Shown here: positions 52,625 to 61,019 of the stretch, piece after piece
Numbering within the stretch: the first letter of the stretch is position 1
How the letters are laid out: each line of letters begins with the position of its first letter
Assembly: GCF_020524025.1 (NCBI RefSeq)
Contig: NZ_JAIVKN010000001.1
Location: forward strand, 558,001-622,000
Source: Halobacillus litoralis
GTDB lineage: Bacteria > Bacillota > Bacilli > Bacillales > Halobacillaceae
Direction of reading: 5' to 3'
DNA length: 64,000 nucleotides
Made by a program: the position numbers and the translations under genes
Notes under the pieces: model-generated
Told to the model about the DNA's origin: nothing
The model's input: the letters and a program-made list of their open reading frames with translations, nothing else
The model's database searches: none

Positions 52625-54094
52625 CTATTCAATATGAACAATCTTCCCTAGAATCTGATTGGCTACATTCTGACCGCTTAAAACAACCATCGGCGATCCG
52701 CCACCCGGGTGGGTGCTTCCACCGCAGAACCAGAGGCCATCCATATCCTGTGACTTATTAAAAGGACGCATAAACGCCTGCATCCGGCTGTTGGAGGAAG
52801 GGCCGTACAAGGATCCCCGATAGGCTCCGAATGTGTTCTTGATATCATGAGGATCCATCACTTTCTCGTAACGAATGTGGTGTTTTATTGGTAGTCCGGC
52901 TTCTCCAAGAAGATCATAAATATGAGATTTATATGCTTCTTTGTCAAACTGATGGTTGGGAAGAGCTGGTGCGTTGACTAAGATAAAACAGTTATCTCCC
53001 TCAGGAGAAACAGAAGGGTCTGATTTCGATGATGTACATAGATAAATGGTAGGATCATCTGCATAATACCCATGTTTCAACACATTAAATTCTCTTTTAT
53101 AATCATGGGAGAATAAAAGATGGTGATGCTTTAACCGGCTGATTTTAGTATCCAGTCCAGCCATAACGACAAAGGCAGAGATCGAAGGGTCCATGGATTG
53201 AAGCTTTTTATCCGGCATTTTCGAACGCTCAGATTCATGAATCAGTTCCGGTACTGCGTGAAGAAGATCACCGTTTACTATCACATGATCGGCTTCATAA
53301 TAATCCCCTTCACTAGTTTCCACTCCCTGAACAGACCCTTTGGAGCTGTATATATGGGTTACTTTCGTTCCGCTGTACAAGTGAACCCCGACATTTTCCG
53401 CTGCTTTGACGAAACTTTCGGCAATTTTTGTGTTTCCTCCACGAACAAAGAAGACCCCGTCATTCCACTCTAAATGAGCAATCATACTGAAGGTTGCCGG
53501 AGCCTGATAAGGGTTGGAACCGATATAGGTGGAGTAGCGGTTCAATGCCTGAATAATGTTTGGGTGAGAGAAATATTTTTTGAAAAAGTGATTCATTGAT
53601 TCAAGGGGACGTACTTGAGTCATGCTTCTGGCGAGTGTTGGTGAAAGGTAGTCCTTAAACCCGGAAAACGTCCGGTGAAGAAAATGTTTTTCTGACATCT
53701 CATAGAGGCGTTCGATTTCCTCAAGAAAAGAATCGTAATGGCGGTACCCCTTTGGATCAACCATTGCCAGCTGTTCTTTCATATACGCTTTGTCTGTGGA
53801 AAAATCAAAAACCATGCCATCTTTAAATTCATTTCGTGTATGATGTGTGATTTTAGCAAACGGGAGTTCTTCATCGGGATGAAGGCCGCCCTGTTTCACT
53901 ACGTCACGGAAAACATCCGGCATGGTGATGGTATTGGGACCGAAGTCAAAGTGATAGCCCTGTTCGTCCACAGCCATCATTTTTCCTCCAAAGTGACGGT
54001 TTTGTTCAAACAGTCTTACATCTGCGCCTTCTTTGGCGAGAGTGATCGCGGCAGATAATCCACCGAGACCACCTCCTACAATAGCAATTTTCAT
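52625..54094 (-). CDS. CrtP-like carotenoid oxidase
   Basis: A 489-residue FAD enzyme of the CrtI/CrtN family. N-terminal AIVGGGLGGLSAAITLA; C-terminal FCGGSTHPGGGSPMVVLSGQ, close in wording to S. aureus CrtP ([20 protein letters not shown]), so it is the likely 4,4'-diaponeurosporene terminal oxidase. ATG 54094 is preferred over the frame's first ATG at 54115, since its TGA/ATG overlap with the glycosyltransferase and AGGCAGG upstream fit. Last gene of the operon. Confidence 0.87.
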   Translation of the reverse strand: MKIAIVGGGLGGLSAAITLAKEGADVRLFEQNRHFGGKMMAVDEQGYHFDFGPNTITMPDVFRDVVKQGGLHPDEELPFAKITHHTRNEFKDGMVFDFSTDKAYMKEQLAMVDPKGYRHYDSFLEEIERLYEMSEKHFLHRTFSGFKDYLSPTLARSMTQVRPLESMNHFFKKYFSHPNIIQALNRYSTYIGSNPYQAPATFSMIAHLEWNDGVFFVRGGNTKIAESFVKAAENVGVHLYSGTKVTHIYSSKGSVQGVETSEGDYYEADHVIVNGDLLHAVPELIHESERSKMPDKKLQSMDPSISAFVVMAGLDTKISRLKHHHLLFSHDYKREFNVLKHGYYADDPTIYLCTSSKSDPSVSPEGDNCFILVNAPALPNHQFDKEAYKSHIYDLLGEAGLPIKHHIRYEKVMDPHDIKNTFGAYRGSLYGPSSNSRMQAFMRPFNKSQDMDGLWFCGGSTHPGGGSPMVVLSGQNVANQILGKIVHIE

Positions 54095-55200
54095 TGATAC
54101 GACCTGCCTTTCCATTGGTAGCTTTTTCCTCTTTTATGAACCAGCATGGACGACCACATCATACTGATCAACAGAACAGCTGAGACAGGAATAAAGAAGG
54201 ACAGCCAAAGGGGGTGGCCGGTTCTGGCATCCACATACATTTTAAATGAGACGGTCAAAAGGTAAGGCAGAAGCCAGAAGAATGAGCCGGAAAAAATAGC
54301 ATAAACAGCGAAAAGACCTGGCAGAAGGAAGACGATGCTGTAAAAGACAGTGAGAAATAAAACCATTATGGTTGAGCGTCCGATCCCTGTATACAGATTC
54401 TTTTTGAACCCTCCCCATGTTTCTTCCGCGTTGTCGTACATATAGGAAAGCGCGGAGGAGGTGATATTGGCAAGAATCATTTTATACCCATGCCGTTTCA
54501 CTTCCCGGGCAAGATGAACATCTTCGACGAGAGAACCTTTGACCGATTCATGCCCTCCTATAGCCTCATAGGCCTCTTTTTCAATCATAATAAAAATACC
54601 GCAGGCAGCTGTGAACATCGGTTTTGTAGTCCTGTTAGCCATAAATAAAGGCAGGTGTAGAAGGACAACCATATGTTGTAAGGGAACGAGCATATGGCCT
54701 AGAAAATGATTGTTCGGGTAATTTGGGAATCCGCTCAGCATGGCCGCATCTTTTTTCTGCATTGTTTCGATGGTCAATTGGATAATATCAGAAGCCACAC
54801 GCGCGTCAGCATCTAAGAAGAAAAAATAGTCTCCGTCAGCTTCCTTGGAAAGTTGATGGCAGGCATGAACCTTCCCGTTCCATCCTTCTGGAAGCGGTCT
54901 GCCCTGGATCACGCGGAAACGGGGGTCTTCTCCTGCACGTGCTTTTAATTTATTATATGTCCCATCTTCTGAATGATCGTCAAGCAGGACAACTTTTACA
55001 TTCGGATACGTAAGGGCCATAAGGGAATCCATTAATCCATCTACATTGTCCGCCTCATTTCTTAGAGGAACGAGAAGAGATACGGATGCATCATTCTTTG
55101 ACGTTCCATTTCTCTTCAGAGGATATAAAAATAAGCTGTTCCACACCGTCCATAAATTTATCAGGATGGTGATGAGAATTAGTAATGCAAATAGGTTCAT
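54091..55200 (-). CDS. crtQ: CrtQ-like glycosyltransferase (family 2)
   Basis: A 369-residue membrane-linked glycosyltransferase. N-terminal hydrophobic segment, then LLVPLRNEADNV, VLLDDHSEDG, FLDADARV (DXD-type metal site), and several C-terminal hydrophobic segments. The end GKSYQWKGRSY resembles S. aureus CrtQ (VVEWKGRQYS). It should transfer glucose onto the carotenoid carboxyl in the pigment pathway. ATG 55200 overlaps the preceding stop by 4 bases. Confidence 0.86.
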   Translation of the reverse strand: MNLFALLILITILINLWTVWNSLFLYPLKRNGTSKNDASVSLLVPLRNEADNVDGLMDSLMALTYPNVKVVLLDDHSEDGTYNKLKARAGEDPRFRVIQGRPLPEGWNGKVHACHQLSKEADGDYFFFLDADARVASDIIQLTIETMQKKDAAMLSGFPNYPNNHFLGHMLVPLQHMVVLLHLPLFMANRTTKPMFTAACGIFIMIEKEAYEAIGGHESVKGSLVEDVHLAREVKRHGYKMILANITSSALSYMYDNAEETWGGFKKNLYTGIGRSTIMVLFLTVFYSIVFLLPGLFAVYAIFSGSFFWLLPYLLTVSFKMYVDARTGHPLWLSFFIPVSAVLLISMMWSSMLVHKRGKSYQWKGRSYQ

Positions 55201-55883
55201 TGGTCATCCCCGGCCTTTCCATGCAATCGTATAAATGTCTCATGGTCCTCCTGAATGACTTTGCTGCGCAGTCGATCCAGCTGATCAGTGGACACCTTTT
55301 CAAAAAGGGTTGTCATCTGTTTTCGATTCAGCTGACGGTAGCTTGACTTCTCTACAGGGTCTCCCACCTTAAGATAAGCGTTGGGTTTTCTTGAATGTTC
55401 GAGCGAATAGTAAAGCGAAACGGGTACAACATCGATGTCTGGACACTTTTGAACAAGGTAACTGATTCCAGAAAAAAATTGTAGCGGGCGCTTCTCAAGG
55501 TGCTGTTCCTCTCCCTGGGGGAAAATCCAGACTGTTTTTCCAGCATTCAGCAGTTCGATACTGTATTTTAATGAAGCCATCATATGTCTTTTATCTTCAC
55601 TGTTCACAGAGTAGGCCCCGATGCTTTTGAAAAAAGGAAAGCGGCGGATCCCGTCTTCATGCATCATCCCATAGCCATCCGAGTGGATAAGCTGGTCATT
55701 CATGTAATAAATAAACAAAGGGTCCCACCAGGTCGAGTGATTGATTAAAAATAATGTGCTGCGATTTGAGGTAGTGGCAGGCGGATCGAAATAAATCGTT
55801 GAAAAATGCGCCCGTAAAAAAAGTCGGTTAAAGCGGCTGAACCCCCACTCTATGAAGGGCCGCTTATGAGCTTTCTGAAACAT
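55197..55883 (-). CDS. PlsC-like acyltransferase in the pigment operon
   Basis: A 228-residue 1-acyl-glycerol-phosphate-acyltransferase-fold protein with INHSTWWDPL (the HX4D catalytic motif), FPQGEEQH as the second motif and VVPVSLYY. Not related in fold to S. aureus CrtO. It likely attaches a fatty acid to the glucosylated carotenoid. Its start overlaps CruF-like gene by 20 bp and its end overlaps crtQ, so it is translationally coupled. Start ATG with GGAGG at 8 bases. Confidence 0.85.
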   Translation of the reverse strand: MFQKAHKRPFIEWGFSRFNRLFLRAHFSTIYFDPPATTSNRSTLFLINHSTWWDPLFIYYMNDQLIHSDGYGMMHEDGIRRFPFFKSIGAYSVNSEDKRHMMASLKYSIELLNAGKTVWIFPQGEEQHLEKRPLQFFSGISYLVQKCPDIDVVPVSLYYSLEHSRKPNAYLKVGDPVEKSSYRQLNRKQMTTLFEKVSTDQLDRLRSKVIQEDHETFIRLHGKAGDDQ

Positions 55884-56634
55884 AAGAATTCCTCCAAAAA
55901 TAAAGGCCGTACCAAATGACAGTCAGGCAGCTTACAAGAATAATGGAGAAATACAGTTCTCCATTAAAAGCGATACAGATAAACATGAAAATAATCAGGC
56001 CGAACACAAGAGCCATTCGTTTAGACCAGACCTCCGTATTCTCTTTCCTCACGGGGTGCCAAAGAATAAAAATCAAGTGGAACAGGGCTGCGACAAGAAA
56101 CCACCCCATGAAGTTAGAGAATGGAATATCATAATAAACACCCGGCCCCTCCCATATCCAGTACTCCTTTACTTTAAATGATACAGGATCAAGGATAAGG
56201 TCAATCGTTACCGCACAAAGAGAACCAATGAACACAAACACCAGCAGATGGAGGAGGCGCGGCAGTCCGTGTGAAATGACCCGGGCTATTTCGTGGGAGC
56301 ACCCGATAATTAAAAGCCAGGCAAACCCAATGGTGATCGGGGTGTCTGCAATTTTTAAGCCGAAGTTCTGTGTGTAATCATAAGAACCGAATAAAAAGTT
56401 GTAGGCTACGCCAAGGTGCTCGATATAAATACTGACAACAATAATCATCAGGCTGTACAGCACACCCTGCCACTTTCCGTAGAGTTCAGTGAAGTAAATC
56501 CCGGCTACTATTCCCGCCGTTATTAAAAAGACGCTGTTGGCCCACTCCAGCCAGGGAGGAAGGAGGTTAAACGTAACTAAAACTACTCCGCATATGTACC
56601 AAAAGATAAAAAAACGAAAAATATAAGTCGCCAT
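55864..56634 (-). CDS. CruF-like carotenoid biosynthesis protein (DUF422)
   Basis: A 256-residue membrane protein with about eight hydrophobic segments and the blocks GVAYNFLFGSYDYTQNFG, KIADTPITIGFAW and LDPVSFKVKEYWIWEGPG...YDIPFSNFMGWFL, the pattern of the CruF/bisanhydrobacterioruberin hydratase family, which adds water at carotenoid end groups. As first gene of the operon it implies a hydroxylated end group or another end modification. In a C30 cluster this is unusual in my experience. AGAGGTG precedes the ATG. Confidence 0.8.
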   Translation of the reverse strand: MATYIFRFFIFWYICGVVLVTFNLLPPWLEWANSVFLITAGIVAGIYFTELYGKWQGVLYSLMIIVVSIYIEHLGVAYNFLFGSYDYTQNFGLKIADTPITIGFAWLLIIGCSHEIARVISHGLPRLLHLLVFVFIGSLCAVTIDLILDPVSFKVKEYWIWEGPGVYYDIPFSNFMGWFLVAALFHLIFILWHPVRKENTEVWSKRMALVFGLIIFMFICIAFNGELYFSIILVSCLTVIWYGLYFWRNSYVSESS

Positions 56635-56939
56635 TCAGCACCTCTTTTCCATGTTGGACATCCTATGTATAAAAATTGATTCATTCCATTTCATCATACC
56701 TCATCGCTGAGTAAAATAAACGAAAAAAGCCCTGGCTAACGATCGGTCCTTTTTTTGTCAGGGGAACGGACCTTTGTCTTTCATTTCCAGTGCTGGACAG
56801 CCCTGCTGCTGGTGTAAGTAAGAAATGTTATCGGCTGTATCTACAAGCGAGGTTTGCCTTCGTCGTATAGGGGAATGGCTAACATGTATAAAGAAGTGGA
56901 CAGAATCTTAAAATATCGTCAGCAGACTTATTCTTTTTT

Positions 56940-56948
56940 TGCTAAAAT
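56940..56948 (+). promoter_or_regulatory. Extended -10 promoter of a small-peptide gene
   Basis: TGCTAAAAT, a TGN-TAAAAT extended -10 element; no good -35 is seen. It lies 29 bp before the small frame at 56977. The stretch 56635-56939 contains no gene I can support. Confidence 0.45.
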
Positions 56949-56976
56949 GGGAGCTATAGAGAGGGGTGGATCATGA

Positions 56977-57054
56977 ATGGAAATCGTGATGAATGTTGTC
57001 AGTATTATTGTCATGGTGGGGTTGATTGGTCTTTGCGTATTTGACCACGGTTAA
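56977..57054 (+). CDS. Very small hydrophobic peptide (25 residues)
   Basis: Begins MEIVMNVVSIIVMVGLIGL and ends CVFDHG: one hydrophobic segment. AGGGGTGG lies before it, though an overlapping out-of-frame ATG sits 4 bases upstream. It is the only frame between an extended -10 promoter and a strong terminator. It could be a small membrane or toxin-like peptide; no family evidence. Confidence 0.42.
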   Translation: MEIVMNVVSIIVMVGLIGLCVFDHG

Positions 57055-57082
57055 TACTTAACGGAACAAGCATATCATAACG

Positions 57083-57130
57083 AAAAAGTTCGAGAAGCAG
57101 GCTGTAACAAGCCGGCCCTCGAACTTTTTT
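57083..57130 (+). terminator. Terminator of the small-peptide transcript
   Basis: AAAAAGTTCGAG with CTCGAACTTTTT outside an inner GGCT/AGCC helix. The region 57131-57307 has no gene I can support. Confidence 0.9.
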
Positions 57131-57307
57131 ATTTGAAAAAACTGCTTATAACCAAGGAGACTTTGTTTTTTATTAACCCCCAGACTCACTAAAACCTTTC
57201 GTCTCCTGTGGAGGCTCAGCATACGATCGTTGAAAGCGGCTCATCCTGTGAATGAACGTTACCTCAGGCAAACTTCTCCAAACTCGAGATTGATCTTTTT
57301 TTATATA

Positions 57308-57571
57308 GCTCTGCTAAAGTCGAGTGTTGACTTTTAGAACTCTTTTTACCAATTCTTCTTTTCTGGAATAGCGGCCTTGGCCCGTTATCTTAATGAGAGG
57401 TTGGGGGAGAAGGGGAAACTGTCCGCTTTCCTGAGCCTCCTTGGACTCTTCGTCCTACGGGGGCATGATCCTTTCCGTCTTTCCCAAGCCTCCTTATACA
57501 ACTCCTGTGGCGGAAGGAGTTCCTTAAAGCTCGTGTGAAAAAACAACACGAAACTTTAACAGAAACAGAGC
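57308..57571. mobile_element. MITE-like element, 264 bp, copy 2
   Basis: Similar end to end to the minus strand of 26792-26947 (ends GCTCTGCTAAA and TTTAACAGA...CAGAGC), including TGGAATAGCGGCCTTGG and GGAAGGAGTTCCTTAAAG. It has about 100 bp extra in the middle, and a 6-bp duplication near the right end (AACAGAAACAGA). The two copies therefore point in opposite directions. Apparent reading frames inside it are not genes. Confidence 0.7.
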
Positions 57572-57647
57572 TTTTAAAATAAATCATCTTTCTCCGACAC
57601 TTTTCTCTCCTCCCATTCGATTATAGAAGTGAGAGGAGGTGAAAGAC

Positions 57648-57872
57648 ATGGCGATTAATAGTCAACTCGTAGATACTCGTCTACAACTTGTATTATCCGA
57701 GGGACAGGATGCAGAAGGAAATATCTTGTACAAACGCAAAACGTTCAACAATGTAAAAACAAATGCAACCGATGAGCAGCTGCACAGCGTAGCTCAGGCA
57801 CTAGCTGTCTTACAGCAGCACATGCTGATGGACATCGCTCGTGATGACCGATCTGTAATTACTGAGATCTAA
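57648..57872 (+). CDS. DUF1659 family protein
   Basis: A 74-residue protein starting MAINSQLVDTRLQLVLSEGQD, with RKTFNNVKTNATDEQL in the middle: the pattern of DUF1659. It regularly precedes a DUF2922 gene in Bacillaceae, as here. GGAGGTG is 7 bases before ATG 57648. Function unknown to me; often listed near sporulation-related genes. Confidence 0.85.
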   Translation: MAINSQLVDTRLQLVLSEGQDAEGNILYKRKTFNNVKTNATDEQLHSVAQALAVLQQHMLMDIARDDRSVITEI

Positions 57873-57887
57873 AGGAGGGGAACGTAA

Positions 57888-58100
57888 TTGAAAAAGCTGG
57901 AGCTGAAATTTTTAAATGAAGAAGGAAAAGTAGTGACAATCACTTTAGACGACCCGGTAGAGCCGGCAGATCCTGCTCTCATTAACACGGCGATGGATGA
58001 AATCATCGCACAAGCGCCTTTTTATTCAGCAGGTGGTGAGCTGGTTCAAAAGAAAGAGGCACGAATCGTCGAACGCAACGTTTTTGAAGTCACCTTGTAA
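57888..58100 (+). CDS. DUF2922 family protein
   Basis: A 70-residue protein starting at TTG 57888 (AAAGGAGGGG upstream) with KLELKFLNEEGKVVTITLDDP and later RIVERNVFEV, the DUF2922 pattern. Follows DUF1659 by 15 bases and is followed by a terminator, then YvrJ; the three form a recurring trio in Bacillaceae. Function unknown. Confidence 0.85.
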   Translation: MKKLELKFLNEEGKVVTITLDDPVEPADPALINTAMDEIIAQAPFYSAGGELVQKKEARIVERNVFEVTL

Positions 58101-58104
58101 CTGG

Positions 58105-58134
58105 AAAAGCCGCTATTGTCTATAGCGGCTTTCT
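58105..58134 (+). terminator. Terminator after DUF2922 gene
   Basis: AAAGCCGCTA with TAGCGGCTTT, 6-base loop, then TCTT. Confidence 0.75.
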
Positions 58135-58159
58135 TCTATATGGGAAGGGAGTGAGAGTT

Positions 58160-58303
58160 TTGGAAACGTGGTTATCGATTATCGCCGATGTTGGTTTTCC
58201 TGTAGCGGTGACCTTTTATTTACTGCACCGGATTGAAGGGAAGCTCGATCAGCTGATTGAAACACTCCATCAAATACCAGATAAAGTGGTTTCGACGAAA
58301 TAA
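58160..58303 (+). CDS. YvrJ family protein
   Basis: A 47-residue protein with a TTG start at 58160 after GGAAGGGAG. It has ADVGFPVAVTFYLLHRIEGKLD, the YvrJ signature (one hydrophobic segment, then a charged end). Companion of DUF1659/DUF2922. Function unknown. Confidence 0.85.
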   Translation: METWLSIIADVGFPVAVTFYLLHRIEGKLDQLIETLHQIPDKVVSTK

Positions 58304-58340
58304 AAAAGATCCAGCCCGCTATGCAGGCTGGATCTTTTGC
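58304..58340. terminator. Bidirectional terminator between yvrJ and lepB
   Basis: AAAAGATCCAGCC and GGCTGGATCTTTT; A and T tracts on both sides. Confidence 0.9.
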
Positions 58341-58348
58341 TGGATATA

Positions 58349-58876
58349 TTACTGGGTCAGACCCCATTGTTTAAATGGATAGATAATGAGTTCCGTACGC
58401 CCGATGATTTCTTCTTCTTTAACAAAACCAAGACCGTTTCGGCTGTCTTTACTTATAGAACGGTTATCACCCATGACAAAATATTTTCCTTCAGGTACCT
58501 CAACAGGACCAAAATCACGGGTGCCGGATACGGCTTCTTCACTTAGATAGGTCTGCGTCTGCTGTTCTCCATTGACGTATAACTGGTGGTCTTTTATTTC
58601 TATTGTGTCGCCGGGCTGGCCGATAATTCGTTTGACATAACTTTTTACAGGTCGTTCGATAATCACGATATCTCCGCGTTCGGGTTCGTCTATATAATAA
58701 ATAATCTTATTGAACATCACTCGTTCACCGTTCTGAAGGGTTGGATCCATACTAGCACCCTCGACAATAGATGTAGCGAAAAAGAACGTTCTTAGAATGA
58801 ATGCCAGCGTAATGGCAACGGCAATAGCTTTCAACCATTCCAGCCATTCGTTTTTTGATTGCTCAGACAATCTCAT
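58349..58876 (-). CDS. lepB: Type I signal peptidase
   Basis: A 175-residue membrane protease that cleaves signal peptides of secreted proteins. One N-terminal transmembrane segment (about 14-36), catalytic Ser in VEGASMDPTL, catalytic Lys in YVKRIIG, and GDNRSISKDSR. It is of the short Sip type of Gram-positives. The ATG follows AAAGGAAG closely; TTG two codons on is a possible alternative start. Monocistronic. Confidence 0.93.
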   Translation of the reverse strand: MRLSEQSKNEWLEWLKAIAVAITLAFILRTFFFATSIVEGASMDPTLQNGERVMFNKIIYYIDEPERGDIVIIERPVKSYVKRIIGQPGDTIEIKDHQLYVNGEQQTQTYLSEEAVSGTRDFGPVEVPEGKYFVMGDNRSISKDSRNGLGFVKEEEIIGRTELIIYPFKQWGLTQ

Positions 58877-59166
58877 CTTCCTTTCTCGATGAACATAGAA
58901 TATTTCGTATACATTTTACCATAACCATAAAGAAAGAAAAGGGTCATGGGTTACAATTTAACGAAGATGTAACATGAAAAGAAGGAGGGAAATGGAGCGG
59001 GCTGTCTTCGTTTTGTCGAATTAAGAGAACTTTTATCAATCTTCTTTACAAACAGATAGAACACTGAGATAATTTGAAACGTGGTCAAGCTCATACGAAC
59101 ACACATTCTTTTTTATTCTAGAATTACGATCTACTAAAGAATGAACATGTCAGGAGGTAGTCGAAC

Positions 59167-59337
59167 GTGCAACTGACCGACAAAGATCCTCAATTAACGA
59201 GAGTGGAATATTTGCGGAAAAAAATGACGGAAGTTGCTCTGGAAAAAGGATTTTCCAGCGTTGAATCCGTGCAGATTAGTCAGGAATTGGATGCATTATT
59301 AAATGAACTTCAAGACCAAAAGACACCTGTTTGTTGA
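59167..59337 (+). CDS. Spo0E-like sporulation regulatory phosphatase
   Basis: A 56-residue protein, GTG start after AGGAGG. Contains SVESVQISQELDALLNEL, including SQELD, the Spo0E-family signature; such proteins dephosphorylate Spo0A~P and delay sporulation. The rest is helical. Isolated, with a terminator downstream. Some 290 bases upstream hold no other supported gene. Confidence 0.85.
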   Translation: MQLTDKDPQLTRVEYLRKKMTEVALEKGFSSVESVQISQELDALLNELQDQKTPVC

Positions 59338-59453
59338 GGGTAGGAAATCGTTCCATCAATTTTTCTTTCAAGGTCCATATATGAATTTATGTCTTTAGTA
59401 TAACTTTTATATTTTTTACGTAAATGTATTTGAAGTAGAATTGGCATAGAGTG

Positions 59454-59492
59454 AAAAAGGAACTTCCGGATAATCCGGAAGTTCCTTTTTTG
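59454..59492. terminator. Terminator between Spo0E-like gene and patA
   Basis: AAAAGGAACTTCCGGA with TCCGGAAGTTCCTTTT, 3-base loop, with A and T tracts. Confidence 0.93.
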
Positions 59493-59494
59493 TC

Positions 59495-60649
59495 TTAATT
59501 CTTGTTGATGAACGTCTCTAATCGGTCCAGTCCTTCCTTTAATGTTTCTTCACTGTAAGCGTAAGAGAGACGCATATATCCTTTGCCGTATTCCGAAAAC
59601 GCATCACCCGGTACGAGGGCCACCCCTGCTTCCTCTACGAGTTGAACTGCGCGTTCCATTGTTGTTTTTCCACCTAACGGAAAACGAAGGAATATATAAA
59701 AAGCTCCATCCGGCTGAGCGTATTCAAGCCCCATCGCTTTAAGGCGGCTGCACACATACGTACGTCTCTTGTTGTAGGCTTTCCGCATGGATTCTGAGGC
59801 GTCTTTGCCGTTTGTCAATGCTTCAAGAGCGGCGTGTTGACTGATGGATGCAGCGCAGGAAACATTATATTGATGCACTTTCAGAATGTGACGACTGAGC
59901 CATTCTGGAGCTAACAGGTATCCGATACGCCATCCTGTCATGCTGTGGGATTTGGAGACGCCGTTGATTACAATGACTTGATCCCTGACCTCCGTAAAGG
60001 AAGCAATAGATGTATGCGGACGCTCATAAACAAGCTCGCTGTAAATTTCATCGGCTAAAAGGAAAAGACGGTGCTTCTTTAACACAGCGGCGATATTTTT
60101 TAGTTCCTCTTCTGTTAGCGAGACACCTGTTGGGTTTGATGGATACGGCAGGATGACTGCTTTTGTTCTTTCAGTAATATGAGACTCGATTAAGTCACTT
60201 GTTAGTTTACATCCGTGCTGAGTCGTGTCGGCAAATACGGGAATGCCGCCTGCTAATCGAATCAAAGGTTCATACCCTGGATAGACAGGTCCTGGAAGGA
60301 GAACTTCATCCCCCGGCTGAATAATGGTCCGCAATGTGATGTCAAGTGCCTGAGAAGCCCCTACAGTTACAATAATTTCACTTTCCGCCTGGTATTTTAA
60401 TCCAAACTCATTATCTACATGATGCTGGATAGCTTCTCTTAACGGAAGCATGCCTGCGTTGTGGGTATAGCCTGTTTCGTTGTTTTGAATCGCCTGTATT
60501 CCTGCTTCTTTAATCGCTTCAGGTGTGTGGAAATCAGGCTGGCCGATTGTTAACGAAACGACGTCTTTATAGTGACTCACCATGTTGAAGAAACGGCGGA
60601 TTCCTGATATTTCAATATTTTTGACTGTCGGGTTGATTAAGTGTTCCAT
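59495..60649 (-). CDS. patA: PatA-type aminotransferase
   Basis: A 384-residue fold-type I PLP aminotransferase. The N-terminus (MEHLINPTVKNIEISGIRRF) matches B. subtilis PatA closely, which acts on N-acetyl-LL-diaminopimelate in lysine/peptidoglycan precursor synthesis. Motifs: SLTIGQPDF, YPSNPTGVSL, and the PLP lysine in NGVSKSHSMTGWRIGY. GAGGAGAG is before the ATG. Exact substrate rests on similarity; aromatic or aspartate aminotransferase activity is an alternative. Confidence 0.88.
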   Translation of the reverse strand: MEHLINPTVKNIEISGIRRFFNMVSHYKDVVSLTIGQPDFHTPEAIKEAGIQAIQNNETGYTHNAGMLPLREAIQHHVDNEFGLKYQAESEIIVTVGASQALDITLRTIIQPGDEVLLPGPVYPGYEPLIRLAGGIPVFADTTQHGCKLTSDLIESHITERTKAVILPYPSNPTGVSLTEEELKNIAAVLKKHRLFLLADEIYSELVYERPHTSIASFTEVRDQVIVINGVSKSHSMTGWRIGYLLAPEWLSRHILKVHQYNVSCAASISQHAALEALTNGKDASESMRKAYNKRRTYVCSRLKAMGLEYAQPDGAFYIFLRFPLGGKTTMERAVQLVEEAGVALVPGDAFSEYGKGYMRLSYAYSEETLKEGLDRLETFINKN

Positions 60650-60758
60650 AAATTCTCTCCTCTTTACATAAAGTTAACAAAATGTTCAAACAATTTAAGT
60701 GCATAAAGTGACTGAATTTTGTTATAATTCGAAATAAGCCGTTGAAAGGAGTAGGAAT

Positions 60759-60908
60759 ATGAGGTCAATTCACCGTATATCTTTTGAAGACTTAGTTGAT
60801 CGTAACAAAGAACAGCTGTTACAAGATCAAGAAGCTATCGAAAAAATTGAAAGACAAATAGATGAAAAACATACAAAAAGAATAAACTCCGATGCTTATG
60901 TAAGCTGA
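60759..60908 (+). CDS. FbpB-family small basic protein
   Basis: A 49-residue protein with RISFEDLVDRNKEQLLQDQEA and a charged helical tail, the pattern of Fur-regulated basic protein B (FbpB), which helps an sRNA repress iron-using proteins in B. subtilis. AAAGGAG precedes the ATG and TATAAT lies about 35 bp upstream, but I see no Fur box, so iron regulation is not supported here. Confidence 0.75.
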   Translation: MRSIHRISFEDLVDRNKEQLLQDQEAIEKIERQIDEKHTKRINSDAYVS

Positions 60909-60928
60909 TGATAACACACCTAAAAAGC

Positions 60929-60956
60929 AACCGCCTAGAAGTGGTTGTTTTTTTAC
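60929..60956 (+). terminator. Terminator after the FbpB-like gene
   Basis: AAGCAACC with GGTTGTTT around an 8-base loop, then T tract. Confidence 0.75.
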
Positions 60957-61019
60957 ATTCCAAGGAGAAAGTGTCAGAATATATGAAAGGATTTATTTAG
61001 ATAGACAGGGGTGGATAAA

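Noticed and set aside
57390-57587. 65-codon minus-strand frame in the MITE-like element
   Set aside because: Lies across the element and its extra segment, lacks a Shine-Dalgarno, and is not kept in the other copy.
58963-59026. 10-codon frame with a GAAGGAGGG site before the Spo0E-like gene
   Set aside because: Far too short, no promoter or terminator; the Shine-Dalgarno match alone is not evidence.
60700-60758. Fur box upstream of the FbpB-like gene
   Set aside because: Expected from the family, but no TGATAATNATTATCA-like sequence is visible, so iron control is not claimed.
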